Positions 48,269-57,571 of a DNA stretch of 64,000 bases are shown piece after piece. Both the position numbers and the translations under genes were made by a program. The notes beneath the pieces were generated by a model that saw only the letters and a program-made list of their open reading frames with translations, had not been told where the DNA came from and did no database searches. This stretch comes from Halomonas sp. SpR1. Lineage in GTDB: Bacteria > Pseudomonadota > Gammaproteobacteria > Pseudomonadales > Halomonadaceae. The stretch lies in NCBI RefSeq assembly GCF_031010175.1, contig NZ_JAUAMB010000018.1:1-64000 (forward strand), in the 5' to 3' direction. Within the stretch, counting starts at the first letter, position 1. Each line of letters opens with the position of its first letter.

Positions 48269-48808
48269 ATGTCGAGAGGCGTCAATAAAGTAATCTTGAT
48301 TGGCAACCTGGGCCAAGACCCAGAAGTACGCTTTACTCAAGGCGGTACCACTGTCGCCAATCTCAACATTGCCACCAGTGACAGCTGGCTAGACCGCAAT
48401 AGTGGCCAGCGACAAGAACGAACCGAGTGGCATCGAGTCATCTTATTCAAGAAAACGGCAGAGATTGCCCAGCAGTACCTGCGCAAAGGCTCAAAGGTCT
48501 ACATCGAAGGGCGCCTGCAAACACGTAAATGGCAAGACCAGAGCGGGCAAGATCGTTACACCACTGAAATCGTCGCTAACGATATGCAAATGCTGGATAG
48601 CGGTGGTCAGCAGCAGGCTCCACAGCACGGCGGGTACCAGCAACCGCCTCATAATCAGCAGCGCGGTGCCTACCAACAGACGCCGCCGAATAATTTGAGA
48701 TACGGTGCCCAGCAGCACCAGGGCCAGCGGCCTCCACAAAGGCAACAGCCGTATGAAGCTCCCGATCCCGCTCAATACGATGACTTCAACGACGAAATCC
48801 CGTTCTAG
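48269..48808 (+). CDS. ssb: Single-stranded DNA-binding protein
   Basis: The protein has 179 residues. The OB-fold is intact: [40 protein letters not shown] and [21 protein letters not shown] Gln-rich linker precedes the acidic tip DDFNDEIPF, which recruits partner proteins. It works with the annealing protein in replication and recombination of the element. ATG 48269 is chosen from the family start. Confidence 0.95.
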   Translation: MSRGVNKVILIGNLGQDPEVRFTQGGTTVANLNIATSDSWLDRNSGQRQERTEWHRVILFKKTAEIAQQYLRKGSKVYIEGRLQTRKWQDQSGQDRYTTEIVANDMQMLDSGGQQQAPQHGGYQQPPHNQQRGAYQQTPPNNLRYGAQQHQGQRPPQRQQPYEAPDPAQYDDFNDEIPF

Positions 48809-48823
48809 CGTATGGAAATAAAC

Positions 48824-49087
48824 ATGGCATACGAGAAAATTTTTAACGGCAATGGCGACACTTTTTCAGCAAAACATGAAGCCGAGAAATGGCTGCGCGA
48901 TAACGGCTACAGCGTCGGCTCATCGTGTGTCGGTCACCCGCAAGGCGTGCTGCAAGGTGAGGACATTTGCATCGCCAAGATGAAGAACCTTACCAAAAGC
49001 GAGATCAAACAGCTTGACGGCCTTCTCTATGCAGGCAGTGATGGTGATGGCCGGCTAGTGCTGAAAGAAGCGCCAAGCGAAGCCTGA
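48824..49087 (+). CDS. Small phage early protein
   Basis: The protein has 87 residues: MAYEKIFNGNGDTFSAKHEA, then a C-terminal KNLTKSEIKQLDGLLYAGSD. It follows ssb closely. An upstream ATG at 48812 is also possible. The family is not recognised; it may be a DNA-damage or nuclease-inhibitor type small protein, but this is open. Confidence 0.55.
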   Translation: MAYEKIFNGNGDTFSAKHEAEKWLRDNGYSVGSSCVGHPQGVLQGEDICIAKMKNLTKSEIKQLDGLLYAGSDGDGRLVLKEAPSEA

Positions 49088-49179
49088 CGCCCAGCTTGGA
49101 GCTTTTATCTGGGAGTTGGCCTACTCTAAGCAAGCTAAGATAGTCTTGCCTGACACAGATTCAGCTGCAAAGAGGTGTG

Positions 49180-49608
49180 ATGATGACAATAATCGCGTGG
49201 TGGGGCGCGGTACTATCTACAATTCTGGCTCTCATTAAGTTTTACGAAATGTGGATAGCCCGGTTTAGAGTCGATATCGGGTGTAACTTTACTAGCCTTT
49301 CCGACTTGGGTAATAAAGTTATAATAAGGAACCTTACAAACAAGCCGTTCATCTTAACCTACTGGAAACTTGTTTGGCGAAAGGGAGCTTGGCCTTTCCA
49401 TAAGGATACGTATATCAGCGCGCCGGATGAGTTCTTTTCCGATATTCGAATCAACCCCTGCTCAAGTCATGAACTCTCTTTCACTGAAATCGAGCATTTC
49501 GACACTAGTTATAAAGAAGGTCGAGGAAGAAGAATTCTAATAGAGCTGCATATAGCGGGCAGGTTGAGATTTATGAAGAAAGTTTATGATGCCAAAAAAT
49601 TAGCTTAG
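49180..49608 (+). CDS. Single-pass membrane protein with a beta-rich cytoplasmic domain
   Basis: The protein has 142 residues. An N-terminal membrane segment (IIAWWGAVLSTILALIKFY) is followed by a beta-sandwich-like part (DLGNKVIIRNLTNKPFILTY, SSHELSFTEIEHFDTSY). GTG 49177, ATG 49180 and ATG 49183 are all possible starts behind GAGG. More AT-rich than its neighbours. Function unknown; a membrane sensor is one option. Confidence 0.6.
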   Translation: MMTIIAWWGAVLSTILALIKFYEMWIARFRVDIGCNFTSLSDLGNKVIIRNLTNKPFILTYWKLVWRKGAWPFHKDTYISAPDEFFSDIRINPCSSHELSFTEIEHFDTSYKEGRGRRILIELHIAGRLRFMKKVYDAKKLA

Positions 49609-49632
49609 CCTCTTAGAATTTATGAAATTTGT

Positions 49633-49654
49633 GCCACCCGCGCGGTGGCTTTTT
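49633..49654 (+). terminator. Intrinsic terminator after the membrane protein
   Basis: GCCACC / GGTGGC stem followed by TTTTT. Confidence 0.65.
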
Positions 49655-49696
49655 AGCCTTGGCACCAACATCAAGCCAAGCGACTGCAATATTACT

Positions 49697-49725
49697 AGCC
49701 CCGCCAATGTGTGGGGCTTCTTTTT
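49697..49725 (+). terminator. Second terminator-like hairpin before the cytosine methyltransferase
   Basis: AGCCCC / GGGGCT stem followed by TTCTTTTT, ending 11 bases before the methyltransferase start. Its place suggests control of that gene by read-through. Confidence 0.6.
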
Positions 49726-49735
49726 GGGAAAAACG

Positions 49736-51421
49736 ATGATATCGCACCAGTCAATTTGCCACTTCCACCTGTTCTGCGGCCTTGGCGGCGGCGCACTCGG
49801 TTTCAACCGAGGTCATGCCCGCGTAGGAAATACAGAAGCGAAGTTCCAATGCTTAGGCGGCATCGATGTGGATCCAGCCGCTATCGCTGACTTTCAGCGG
49901 CTCACCGGCACCCCTGGCACAGTGCTGGATATGTTCAGCCGCGACCAATACAGCGCCTTTCATGGGCGCGAGCCGCCCAGCGACTGGAAGGAAGCCACCC
50001 CGGCCGATATCCAAGCCGCGGCAGGCAACCAGCGTCCTAACATCATCTTTCTTAGTGCTCCATGCAAAGGGTTTAGTGGCCTGCTCTCGCAAACACGCAG
50101 CACCACACCGAAATATCAGGCGCTGAACCAGCTCACGGTTCGTGGCATGTGGCTAGCACTGGAAGCCTGGGCTGATGATCCGCCAGAGCTGATCATTTTC
50201 GAGAATGTGCCACGTATCGCCAGCCGTGGCCGCGAGCTGCTGAATAAAGTCACCAGCATGCTCCAGTGCTATGGGTATCACGTTGCCGAAACCACCCACG
50301 ATTGCGGCGAGATCGGCCATTTAGCGCAGTCACGCAAGCGCTTTCTGTTAGTGGCACGCCATGCAGAGAAGGTACCGCCCTTTCTTTATGAGACCATTAA
50401 GCGACCACTACGCGCCGTGGGAGATGTGCTTGGTCAAATGCCGTTGCCTGGTGATGAGTTGGCCGGGCCAATGCACCGTGTGCCCCGCTTGCAGTGGAAA
50501 ACGTGGGTACGGCTGGCGTTTGTTGAGGCCGGTAGCGATTGGCGATCACTTAATAAGCTAGCGGTCGAGGATGGCTACCTCAGTGACTACCTCATCGTGC
50601 CGGAATACCGGTCTGGCTACATGGGCGTAAATCAGTGGCACCAACCCATGGGCACCGTAGCCGGACGCAGCACACCAACAAACGGCGCGTTCAGCATCGC
50701 AGATCCCCGCTTCAATCAATCCGCCAAGTGGAAGGATGGGCAGGCCTACGGCATTCGGCGGTGGGATGGCCCTACCGGGGCTATTACGGGCCAGCAGTCG
50801 CCCGGGCAAGTCGCTTTTGCTGTCGCTGATCCACGTCGCAAAGGGCCCACCTACGGCAAGTACGCTATCACGCCGTGGGATAAATCCACCGGCACCGTCA
50901 TTTCAGTTAGCACGACTGGCCAAGGAGCATTTGGTGTCGCTGATCCGCGACCAGGCTTGAGCCGTTCAAAAGGCGACCATTATCTAACCGCAGGACACTA
51001 TGGCGTAGTGCCTTGGAATTCATCATGCGGCGCTGTCTCCGCATCCGCTGGCCACGACAACGGCAGCTGGTCGGTGGCCGACCCACGACTACCTGAGCCC
51101 AACGAGAAGCTGGTGGCGGTTATCCGCTCACTGGATGGCACTTGGCACCGTCCTTTCACCACGTTCGAGCTTGCCGCGCTACAAGGCTTAGTCGATCCCG
51201 GCGAACACTTAGAACTTGAAGGGTTAAGCGACAGCGCTTGGCGTGAGCGCATTGGTAATGCCGTGCCAGGCCCTGCTGCTGAGGCAATGGCAAACGTGAT
51301 CGGTACCACATTGCTGTTGGCATGGTCTGGCGAAACCTTCGCCTTGGGCAACACGCCTATTTGGGTGCGCAAAGTCGCAGCCAGTTTATCGATTCATCAG
51401 CCGAGCCCTACCATCAACTAA
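49736..51421 (+). CDS. C5-cytosine DNA methyltransferase with repeated middle domain
   Basis: The protein has 561 residues from ATG 49736. Motif I is HLFCGLGGGALGF, motif IV is SAPCKGFSG with the catalytic Cys near residue 109, motif VI is FENVPRI, and motif X is RIGNAVPGPAAEAM. Between VIII and IX lie four related units of ~40 residues near 301, 343, 381 and 427, each starting W-x-x-x-x-G-[TA]-[VI] and ending ADPR. The enzyme probably protects the element from host restriction. The 38-residue upstream extension lies over two terminators and is rejected. Confidence 0.9.
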   Translation: MISHQSICHFHLFCGLGGGALGFNRGHARVGNTEAKFQCLGGIDVDPAAIADFQRLTGTPGTVLDMFSRDQYSAFHGREPPSDWKEATPADIQAAAGNQRPNIIFLSAPCKGFSGLLSQTRSTTPKYQALNQLTVRGMWLALEAWADDPPELIIFENVPRIASRGRELLNKVTSMLQCYGYHVAETTHDCGEIGHLAQSRKRFLLVARHAEKVPPFLYETIKRPLRAVGDVLGQMPLPGDELAGPMHRVPRLQWKTWVRLAFVEAGSDWRSLNKLAVEDGYLSDYLIVPEYRSGYMGVNQWHQPMGTVAGRSTPTNGAFSIADPRFNQSAKWKDGQAYGIRRWDGPTGAITGQQSPGQVAFAVADPRRKGPTYGKYAITPWDKSTGTVISVSTTGQGAFGVADPRPGLSRSKGDHYLTAGHYGVVPWNSSCGAVSASAGHDNGSWSVADPRLPEPNEKLVAVIRSLDGTWHRPFTTFELAALQGLVDPGEHLELEGLSDSAWRERIGNAVPGPAAEAMANVIGTTLLLAWSGETFALGNTPIWVRKVAASLSIHQPSPTIN

Positions 51422-51447
51422 AAAGTGAGAACTTTGCGAGGTGAAAT

Positions 51448-51882
51448 ATGAAGCTCAACATCACAACTCACATCATTGGCGATGACGAAAACGATCAGCG
51501 TCCACTCATGGCAGGCGGAAAGATAGAAACCGCTAGCGCCTTGGGTGATTTAAAAGCCGAAGTGATGGAAGGAGCGCATAAAGGTCGCGTGATTGAGGCT
51601 TTTGCTTGGTTCGCTTGCGATGATGAGAGCGCGCGCATCCATATTACTGAGGTATCCACCGGCCACCGCCTAGAAGTAATTGAAGCTATCGCATTAATCA
51701 ACGGCAAACCTTGCAGCGCTGCCAATCTTCCCAATGGGGCCTTACGGGATTTGGTACCCAACTTTATGGAAGTCGCCAAAAAAGCAGGCTTCTATCGATT
51801 CGCTCAAGCTGACGATGAAAAGGCAGTGGCACTGTTTGAGTGCCTAGATAACCTGCCAAAGATTAAACAGCTGGTTCACTAA
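51448..51882 (+). CDS. Unrecognised early-operon protein
   Basis: The protein has 144 residues: MKLNITTHIIGDDENDQRPL, EGAHKGRVIEAFAWFACDDE, and NLPNGALRDLVPNFMEVAKK. Good codon use and a GAGG before the start. It follows the cytosine methyltransferase. Function unknown. Confidence 0.6.
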   Translation: MKLNITTHIIGDDENDQRPLMAGGKIETASALGDLKAEVMEGAHKGRVIEAFAWFACDDESARIHITEVSTGHRLEVIEAIALINGKPCSAANLPNGALRDLVPNFMEVAKKAGFYRFAQADDEKAVALFECLDNLPKIKQLVH

Positions 51883-52020
51883 TGGCATAGATTCGACCGG
51901 CACCTAGAGCCTGGGCAACGCTCACTAATCGGCCCAAGAAAAGGCCATTACATCATTAAAAGAGAGTCTCATGGCAAGAAGCATTGAAAGCCGAAACTGA
52001 TAAGTTATGAGGATAGCGGT

Positions 52021-52137
52021 ATGTTCACTTTTGAATTTGAACGTTATAGAAACGGCGTAAAAATGGCGCAAGGGGTTCAGGTTGCAAGAGCCAGTAGCTT
52101 TCAAGCGGGAGCACCCGCGCTGGGAGGATCGGCATGA
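52021..52137 (+). CDS. Very small phage protein
   Basis: The protein has 38 residues: MFTFEFERYRNGVKMAQGVQ, then VARASSFQAG and a short end. F-E-x-E-R-x-x-x-G-x-x-M-A-x-G-V is a recurring pattern of small phage proteins. Its stop overlaps the next start (ATGA), which supports translation. The stretch 51883-52020 before it has no other gene. Confidence 0.5.
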   Translation: MFTFEFERYRNGVKMAQGVQVARASSFQAGAPALGGSA

Positions 52138-52556
52138 CTCAACGACTCGACTACATCGTACGCAAGGCCATCAATGGTGCTGATGAAACCATCATGGACG
52201 CGCTGATCAATTCGCTCAGTATCAGTGAGCGCTGCTATGTCGCACTGGCTGCCAACCGCGAAGATTGGTTGCCCGACACCTACGACACCCTGGCCGCTTG
52301 GCATCGTCTCGACGACGATTGGAAGCTCGGACTGTGCCACTGGCGAGATTGGCCAGAAGAGTGGGTGGTAGAAAGAGAGAACGAACTGAATATGGCCCGA
52401 CTGTCCATGGCGCTTGATGCCGCTGGTATCCCCGTCAGCACCCTGCCTGGCGCTGAAGCCATTATCGAACGCCTTCAATATCTCATCGAAGAGCGTGACA
52501 GGTTGCGCCTAGTGCTGGATGGCGTTGTCGGTCAGGAGGAGGCCCGTCATGACTGA
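52134..52556 (+). CDS. Unrecognised protein upstream of excisionase
   Basis: The protein has 140 residues: MTQRLDYIVRKAINGADETI, then RCYVALAANREDWLPDTYD with a Trp-rich middle (DWKLGLCHWRDWPEEWV) and a C-terminal helix. It overlaps excisionase (ATGAC) and so belongs to the xis-int transcript. Function unknown. Confidence 0.6.
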   Translation: MTQRLDYIVRKAINGADETIMDALINSLSISERCYVALAANREDWLPDTYDTLAAWHRLDDDWKLGLCHWRDWPEEWVVERENELNMARLSMALDAAGIPVSTLPGAEAIIERLQYLIEERDRLRLVLDGVVGQEEARHD

Positions 52557-52935
52557 CCGGCTACTGTGGAGTATTGAAGAAACCGCTCGCCAGCTGGGCG
52601 GCGTCTCGACACGCACGGTGCGTCGCCTGATCGATAATGGCGAACTGACGGCTGTAAGGGTCGGGCGCCGGATCACCATTCCTGCCGACGCAGCTCGCAA
52701 CTGGGTGGCACGAAATATGGCTCCCGCGCATAATGACTCAAGCGCGGGGCCGGATGTGCAAGGAGAAAGCACATGCCGAAGCGCAAAACTAACCGTCGTC
52801 AAGACGGTATCTACGAACGCACGGACTCCCCGTACTACTGGGCGTCATACATCGAGGCAAGCGGCAAGCGCGTTAGACGCTCGACTGGCATCGCCAAATC
52901 CGTCGAGGGCAGGCGGGAAGCCGAAGCGCTGCTAA
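52549..52935 (+). CDS. Excisionase-like MerR/HTH_17 DNA-binding protein
   Basis: The protein has 128 residues from ATG 52549. Residues 6-52 form an HTH_17 domain (LLWSIEETARQLGGVSTRTV, RRLIDNGELTAVRVGRRITI). The last ~54 residues are encoded over the integrase start in another frame and are Arg/Ser/Thr-rich, so they may be dispensable. It likely directs excision with the integrase. Confidence 0.75.
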   Translation: MTDRLLWSIEETARQLGGVSTRTVRRLIDNGELTAVRVGRRITIPADAARNWVARNMAPAHNDSSAGPDVQGESTCRSAKLTVVKTVSTNARTPRTTGRHTSRQAASALDARLASPNPSRAGGKPKRC

Positions 52936-53888
52936 GTAAATGGCGCCTTGAAGCGCACATGGAAAAGCAGTGGGATGAGCAGCCGTCAAGGACGTTCGAC
53001 GAGTTGATGCTGGCTTACCTGGAGGAGCTGGAAGGAATGGAGCGCAGCACTGAGCGCCATATCTGGAGCCTGAAGAACTTGTATCCAAGGTTCACAGGCC
53101 GAGACCTGAACCAGCTCACGCCGGGTGATATCCGCCAGTATATAGTGGATCGCCGCAAGTCTGGGGTTAGCAATGGCACCATTAACCGAGAAATAGGTTT
53201 GATGTCGGCGGCACTAAATCACGCCCGCAAGGAGTGGGATTGGGCCATACCCAACCCCTGCGAGAAACGGCGACTCAAGGAGCCGGAGGGTCGTGTGAGA
53301 TGGATCACCCGCCGGGAGGCCGATGTGCTGCTAGAGGCCGCCCGCGATCCAGAACGGCCTGTTTATCTGGCCGACTTCATCGCGCTGGCGCTGAATACGG
53401 GCTGTCGCCGCGGCGAGCTTCTTGGTCTGGAGTGGGCGCGGGTGGATCTTCAAGCGAGACTGATCCACCTGGAAGCCGAGCACACCAAAACCCGTCGCCG
53501 ACGCAGCGTACCGCTGAATGAGGCCGCCCGGCAGGCGATACTGGCCCGCCTCAGGTTTCGGATGCGTTACTGTGCCGATACGCCCTGGGTATTCTGTAAT
53601 CAGAAAGGGAACCGGATTGCAGACATCAAGAAAACCTGGGCCACAGTCTGTAAAAAAGCAGGCTTAGACGACTTCCGGATCCACGACATGCGCCATACCT
53701 GCGCTGCCTGGCTGGTGACAGCGGGAGTGCCGCTCGCAGAAGTTAGGGATCTGCTGGGCCACAGCACAATCGCCATGACGGAGCGCTACGCCCACCTGGC
53801 ACCGGAGAACGTGCGTTCAGCGGTGGCCAGACTGGATGAAAAGGAGGTGCCAGAAACAAAACACCCCCGGCAGAGCCGAGGGTATTGA
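52773..53888 (+). CDS. int: Tyrosine recombinase (site-specific integrase)
   Basis: The protein has 371 residues. The arm-binding and core-binding parts (MPKRKTNRRQDGIYERTDSP, RTFDELMLAYLEELEGM) are followed by the catalytic domain with Arg in NTGCRRGELLGLEW, Lys in HTKTRRRRSVPL, HxxR in HDMRHTCAAWLV, His in LLGHSTIAMTERYAHL and the nucleophile Tyr in the same segment. It ends 63 bases before attR in tRNA-Pro. An AAGGAG precedes the ATG. Confidence 0.96.
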   Translation: MPKRKTNRRQDGIYERTDSPYYWASYIEASGKRVRRSTGIAKSVEGRREAEALLSKWRLEAHMEKQWDEQPSRTFDELMLAYLEELEGMERSTERHIWSLKNLYPRFTGRDLNQLTPGDIRQYIVDRRKSGVSNGTINREIGLMSAALNHARKEWDWAIPNPCEKRRLKEPEGRVRWITRREADVLLEAARDPERPVYLADFIALALNTGCRRGELLGLEWARVDLQARLIHLEAEHTKTRRRRSVPLNEAARQAILARLRFRMRYCADTPWVFCNQKGNRIADIKKTWATVCKKAGLDDFRIHDMRHTCAAWLVTAGVPLAEVRDLLGHSTIAMTERYAHLAPENVRSAVARLDEKEVPETKHPRQSRGY

Positions 53889-53907
53889 GTCACGATTTGG
53901 TCACGTG
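53889..53907. promoter_or_regulatory. Integrase arm-type site, right
   Basis: GTCACGATTTGGTCACGTG matches 28885-28903 at 18 of 19 positions, immediately after the integrase stop. Confidence 0.6.
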
Positions 53908-53951
53908 AGACTCAGGCAGTTAGAAAAAAGTGAGCCTAAGACGTTGAATTC

Positions 53952-53998
53952 TTTGGTCGGAATAGCAGGATTCGAACCTACGACCTCTGCCTCCCGAA
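53952..53998 (-). repeat. attR: core within tRNA-Pro
   Basis: 47-bp identity with attL (28732-28778). This copy continues into a complete tRNA. Confidence 0.92.
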
Positions 53999-54030
53999 GG
54001 CAGCGCTCTACCAAGCTGAGCTATATTCCG
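53954..54030 (-). tRNA. tRNA-Pro (anticodon CGG)
   Basis: 77 nucleotides on the minus strand, CGGAATATAGC at the 5' end and a GACCA 3' end encoded. The anticodon loop TTCGGGA within the stem CTGCC/GGCAG gives CGG. The T arm GGTTCGAATCC is standard. It is the integration target of the adjacent element and remains intact. Confidence 0.96.
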
Positions 54031-54130
54031 AATGTTGCCGAGCTGTGTTTGCCTGAGCTCAACAACGGAGGTGGATCATACTTAGCCACAGGTGTTTTTT
54101 CAAGTCCTCGGCGGCGTGATGCGGCAATTT

Positions 54131-55147
54131 TTATGCTTGGCGATCAACCGCTAAGCGGGCCAACTGGGCCATGCTGTCGCGGTAGGCGCTGGGCGGTAGG
54201 GCGTCCAACTGCTGCAGGGCTTTATCGGCCATCTCTTCGGCGCGCTGGCGGGTGTAGTCGAGCGCGCCGGTGGCGTGAACAATTTCCAGCACGGCGTCGA
54301 GCTGCTCAAGCCCGCCATCGCGAATCACCTGACGAATCAGCTTGGCCTGTTCCGGTGTGCCTTGCTCCATGGCGTGGATCAGCGGCAGCGTTGGCTTGCC
54401 TTCGGCGAGGTCGTCGCCGACATTTTTGCCCATGGCGTCGGCGTCGCCCTGGTAATCCAGCAGGTCATCAATAAGCTGGAAAGCGAGGCCCAGGTAGCGG
54501 CCGTAATACTGGAGTGCCTGCTCCTGTTCCGGCGTTGCCTCCGCCAGCACCGCGCCACTGTGGGAAGCCGCTTCGAATAATTTGGCGGTTTTACCCAAAA
54601 TGGTCTCGAAATAATCTTCTTCAGAGATGCTGGGGTTGCCAATATTGGTCAACTGCAGTACTTCGCCTTCCGCGATGATGCAGGTGGCGCCAGAGAGAAT
54701 CGCCATAATGCGCATGGAGCCCACATCCACCATCATCTGAAACGAGCGGGCATAAAGAAAGTCACCGACCAGTACCGAAGGTGCATTGCCCCAGGCATCG
54801 TTGGCGGTTTTCTTGCCTCGGCGCATATGCGACTCATCCACCACGTCATCGTGGAGCAGCGTGGAGGTGTGCATAAACTCAATCAACGTGGCCAGCGGGA
54901 TATGTTTATCGCCGGTATAGTTGAGAGAGCGGGCGGCGAGTAGCGCCAATAAAGGGCGCAAACGCTTGCCACCGCTTTCGGTGATGTACTGGCCGATGGT
55001 TTCGACCAACGGCACTTTGGAGTTAAGCTGTTCGACAATCGTCCTGTTGACGGCTGCGAAATCATCGGCCACCACGGCGTGCAGCGGTGAAGGCGTTGGG
55101 CTGTCAGGCTGGGCTGAGGAAGCGTTAGCGGTCATGGATACGTTCAT
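54131..55147 (-). CDS. ispB: Octaprenyl diphosphate synthase
   Basis: The protein has 338 residues. First aspartate-rich motif LLHDDVVDESHMRRG and second LIDDLLDYQGDAD, then GKNVGDDLAEGKPTLPLIHA, as in IspB. It makes the C40-C45 side chain of ubiquinone by head-to-tail addition of isopentenyl diphosphate. It is divergent from rplU, the common gammaproteobacterial order. The start could also be the internal MTANASSA. Confidence 0.95.
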   Translation of the reverse strand: MNVSMTANASSAQPDSPTPSPLHAVVADDFAAVNRTIVEQLNSKVPLVETIGQYITESGGKRLRPLLALLAARSLNYTGDKHIPLATLIEFMHTSTLLHDDVVDESHMRRGKKTANDAWGNAPSVLVGDFLYARSFQMMVDVGSMRIMAILSGATCIIAEGEVLQLTNIGNPSISEEDYFETILGKTAKLFEAASHSGAVLAEATPEQEQALQYYGRYLGLAFQLIDDLLDYQGDADAMGKNVGDDLAEGKPTLPLIHAMEQGTPEQAKLIRQVIRDGGLEQLDAVLEIVHATGALDYTRQRAEEMADKALQQLDALPPSAYRDSMAQLARLAVDRQA

Positions 55148-55497
55148 CGCGGCAGATGGAGGCGGGAAGTGCCGCCCGAAGTTGTGTTACGTAGTTGTTT
55201 CACGTAGCTGTGGTTACGTCGTTGGAGCCATGCTATGGGGCTGCCTGTTGGGCGTCAAGATACGTACAAGGTTTAAGGTATCGTGTTAGTCATCATTGGC
55301 AATTGACATTGGTCAGTAGTCTTGTGGTAAGAGTAGATAGTCGCTATAATCCGCGACCCACTCATCTTGCTCCCTGTCAGATGGCTCCAAAAGGGGCGCC
55401 ACTCGCAGCAGGTCGATAAGAGCACGACTCGCAAGAGCGTAGGAGATGAGTGCCGTTTAACCGTTAGAACGGCATTAACGACAGTCCGGAGAGCGAC
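55148..55497 (+). promoter_or_regulatory. ispB-rplU divergent promoter region with rplU leader hairpin
   Basis: 350 bases without a gene. Near the rplU end the leader contains TGCCGTT-N10-AACGGCA (55451-55474), about 25 bases before the start codon, a possible L21 autoregulatory hairpin. Promoters for both genes are expected here. Confidence 0.5.
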
Positions 55498-55809
55498 ATG
55501 TACGCAGTTATTAAAAGCGGTGGTAAGCAGTACCGCGTTCAAGAAGGTCAAACCCTCAAACTTGAGAAAATCGAAGTCGCTACCGGCGAAACGATTGAGT
55601 TTGACGAAGTGCTGATGGTCGCAGACGGCGATGACTTCAACATCGGTGCGCCGATGCTCAGTGGTGCTAAAGTCTCTGCCGAAGTGGTTTCCCACGGCCG
55701 TGGCGATAAAGTCACCATCATCAAGTTCCGTCGTCGTAAGCACCACATGAAGCGTCAGGGCCACCGTCAGTGGTTCACTGAAGTCAAAATTACCGGAATT
55801 TCTGCGTAA
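55498..55809 (+). CDS. rplU: 50S ribosomal protein L21
   Basis: The protein has 103 residues, [20 protein letters not shown] to a [17 protein letters not shown] end, full family length. It binds 23S rRNA in the large subunit. It is followed by rpmA after 29 bases. Confidence 0.98.
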   Translation: MYAVIKSGGKQYRVQEGQTLKLEKIEVATGETIEFDEVLMVADGDDFNIGAPMLSGAKVSAEVVSHGRGDKVTIIKFRRRKHHMKRQGHRQWFTEVKITGISA

Positions 55810-55838
55810 GCGGTCAATTCCCTTAGGAGGATTTTGCA

Positions 55839-56096
55839 ATGGCACATAAAAAGGCAGCTGGCTCCACGCGTAACGGTCGCGATTCCGAGTCCAAACGCTT
55901 AGGTGTGAAACTCTTCGGTGGCCAAGCGGCGACTGCGGGTAACATCATCGTACGTCAGCGCGGCACGCGTTTCCACGCGGGCACAGGCGTTGGCCTTGGT
56001 CGTGACCACACACTGTTCGCACTGAGCGACGGTTTTGTGAAGTTTGAGACCAAAGGCCCGAAAAACCGCAAGTTCGTAAGCATCGTTTCTGCCTAA
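55839..56096 (+). CDS. rpmA: 50S ribosomal protein L27
   Basis: The protein has 85 residues, [20 protein letters not shown] with [20 protein letters not shown]. Its N-terminus reaches the peptidyl transferase centre. AGGAGG lies before the start. Confidence 0.98.
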   Translation: MAHKKAAGSTRNGRDSESKRLGVKLFGGQAATAGNIIVRQRGTRFHAGTGVGLGRDHTLFALSDGFVKFETKGPKNRKFVSIVSA

Positions 56097-56124
56097 ACGG
56101 CTATTGCTATGCTCGCGGTTGCGA

Positions 56125-56157
56125 GAAAAAAAGGCCCCGCTATGGCGGGGCTTTTTT
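56125..56157 (+). terminator. Intrinsic terminator after rpmA
   Basis: GCCCCGC-TATG-GCGGGGC stem followed by TTTTTT. Confidence 0.9.
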
Positions 56158-56252
56158 GTCGGTTAAATCTCTTTTCCAATCCATTTTTCCACAGTTCTAT
56201 ATCAGCGGGCTGTTGGGAATGAAGGGTGAAGAAAAAAAGTAGTGCATATTAG

Positions 56253-57467
<1,215 letters not shown>

Positions 57468-57517
57468 TGGTATTGAATGGGTGCATTCGGTAGTAAGCTT
57501 AAAGTTATAAGCTAAAA

Positions 57518-57545
57518 GGGGGCTGCGTTCGCGCGGCCCCTTTTG
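57518..57545 (+). terminator. Intrinsic terminator after obgE
   Basis: GGGGCTGCG-TTCG-CGCGGCCCC stem followed by TTTT, about 50 bases after the stop. Confidence 0.85.
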
Positions 57546-57571
57546 TAAGTGCCTGATTGAGGTGGGGTCGC

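Larger units (their letters stand above)
28732..53998. mobile_element. 25.3-kb integrative element in tRNA-Pro(CGG), without virion genes
   Basis: It is bounded by 47-bp identical direct repeats (28732-28778 and 53952-53998) that match the 3' part of tRNA-Pro. The tyrosine integrase gene ends 63 bases from attR, and matching arm-type sites lie just inside both ends. It carries a repressor/cro switch, replication genes with iterons, an envelope-directed gene set, a restriction-modification system, an early recombination operon and xis/int. No capsid, portal, terminase or tail gene is present, so it is a plasmid-like or satellite-like element or a phage that lost its late genes. Confidence 0.85.

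Noticed and set aside
2718-53998. A single 51-kb prophage with int at the right end
   Set aside because: The internal 47-bp attL copy, matching arm sites and a second switch next to attL show that the right 25 kb is a separate unit. P2-like early genes are not present in it.
53836-54474. Plus-strand 212-codon frame over the tRNA and ispB
   Set aside because: It reads through the antisense of tRNA-Pro and ispB; no start signal, and both real genes are certain.
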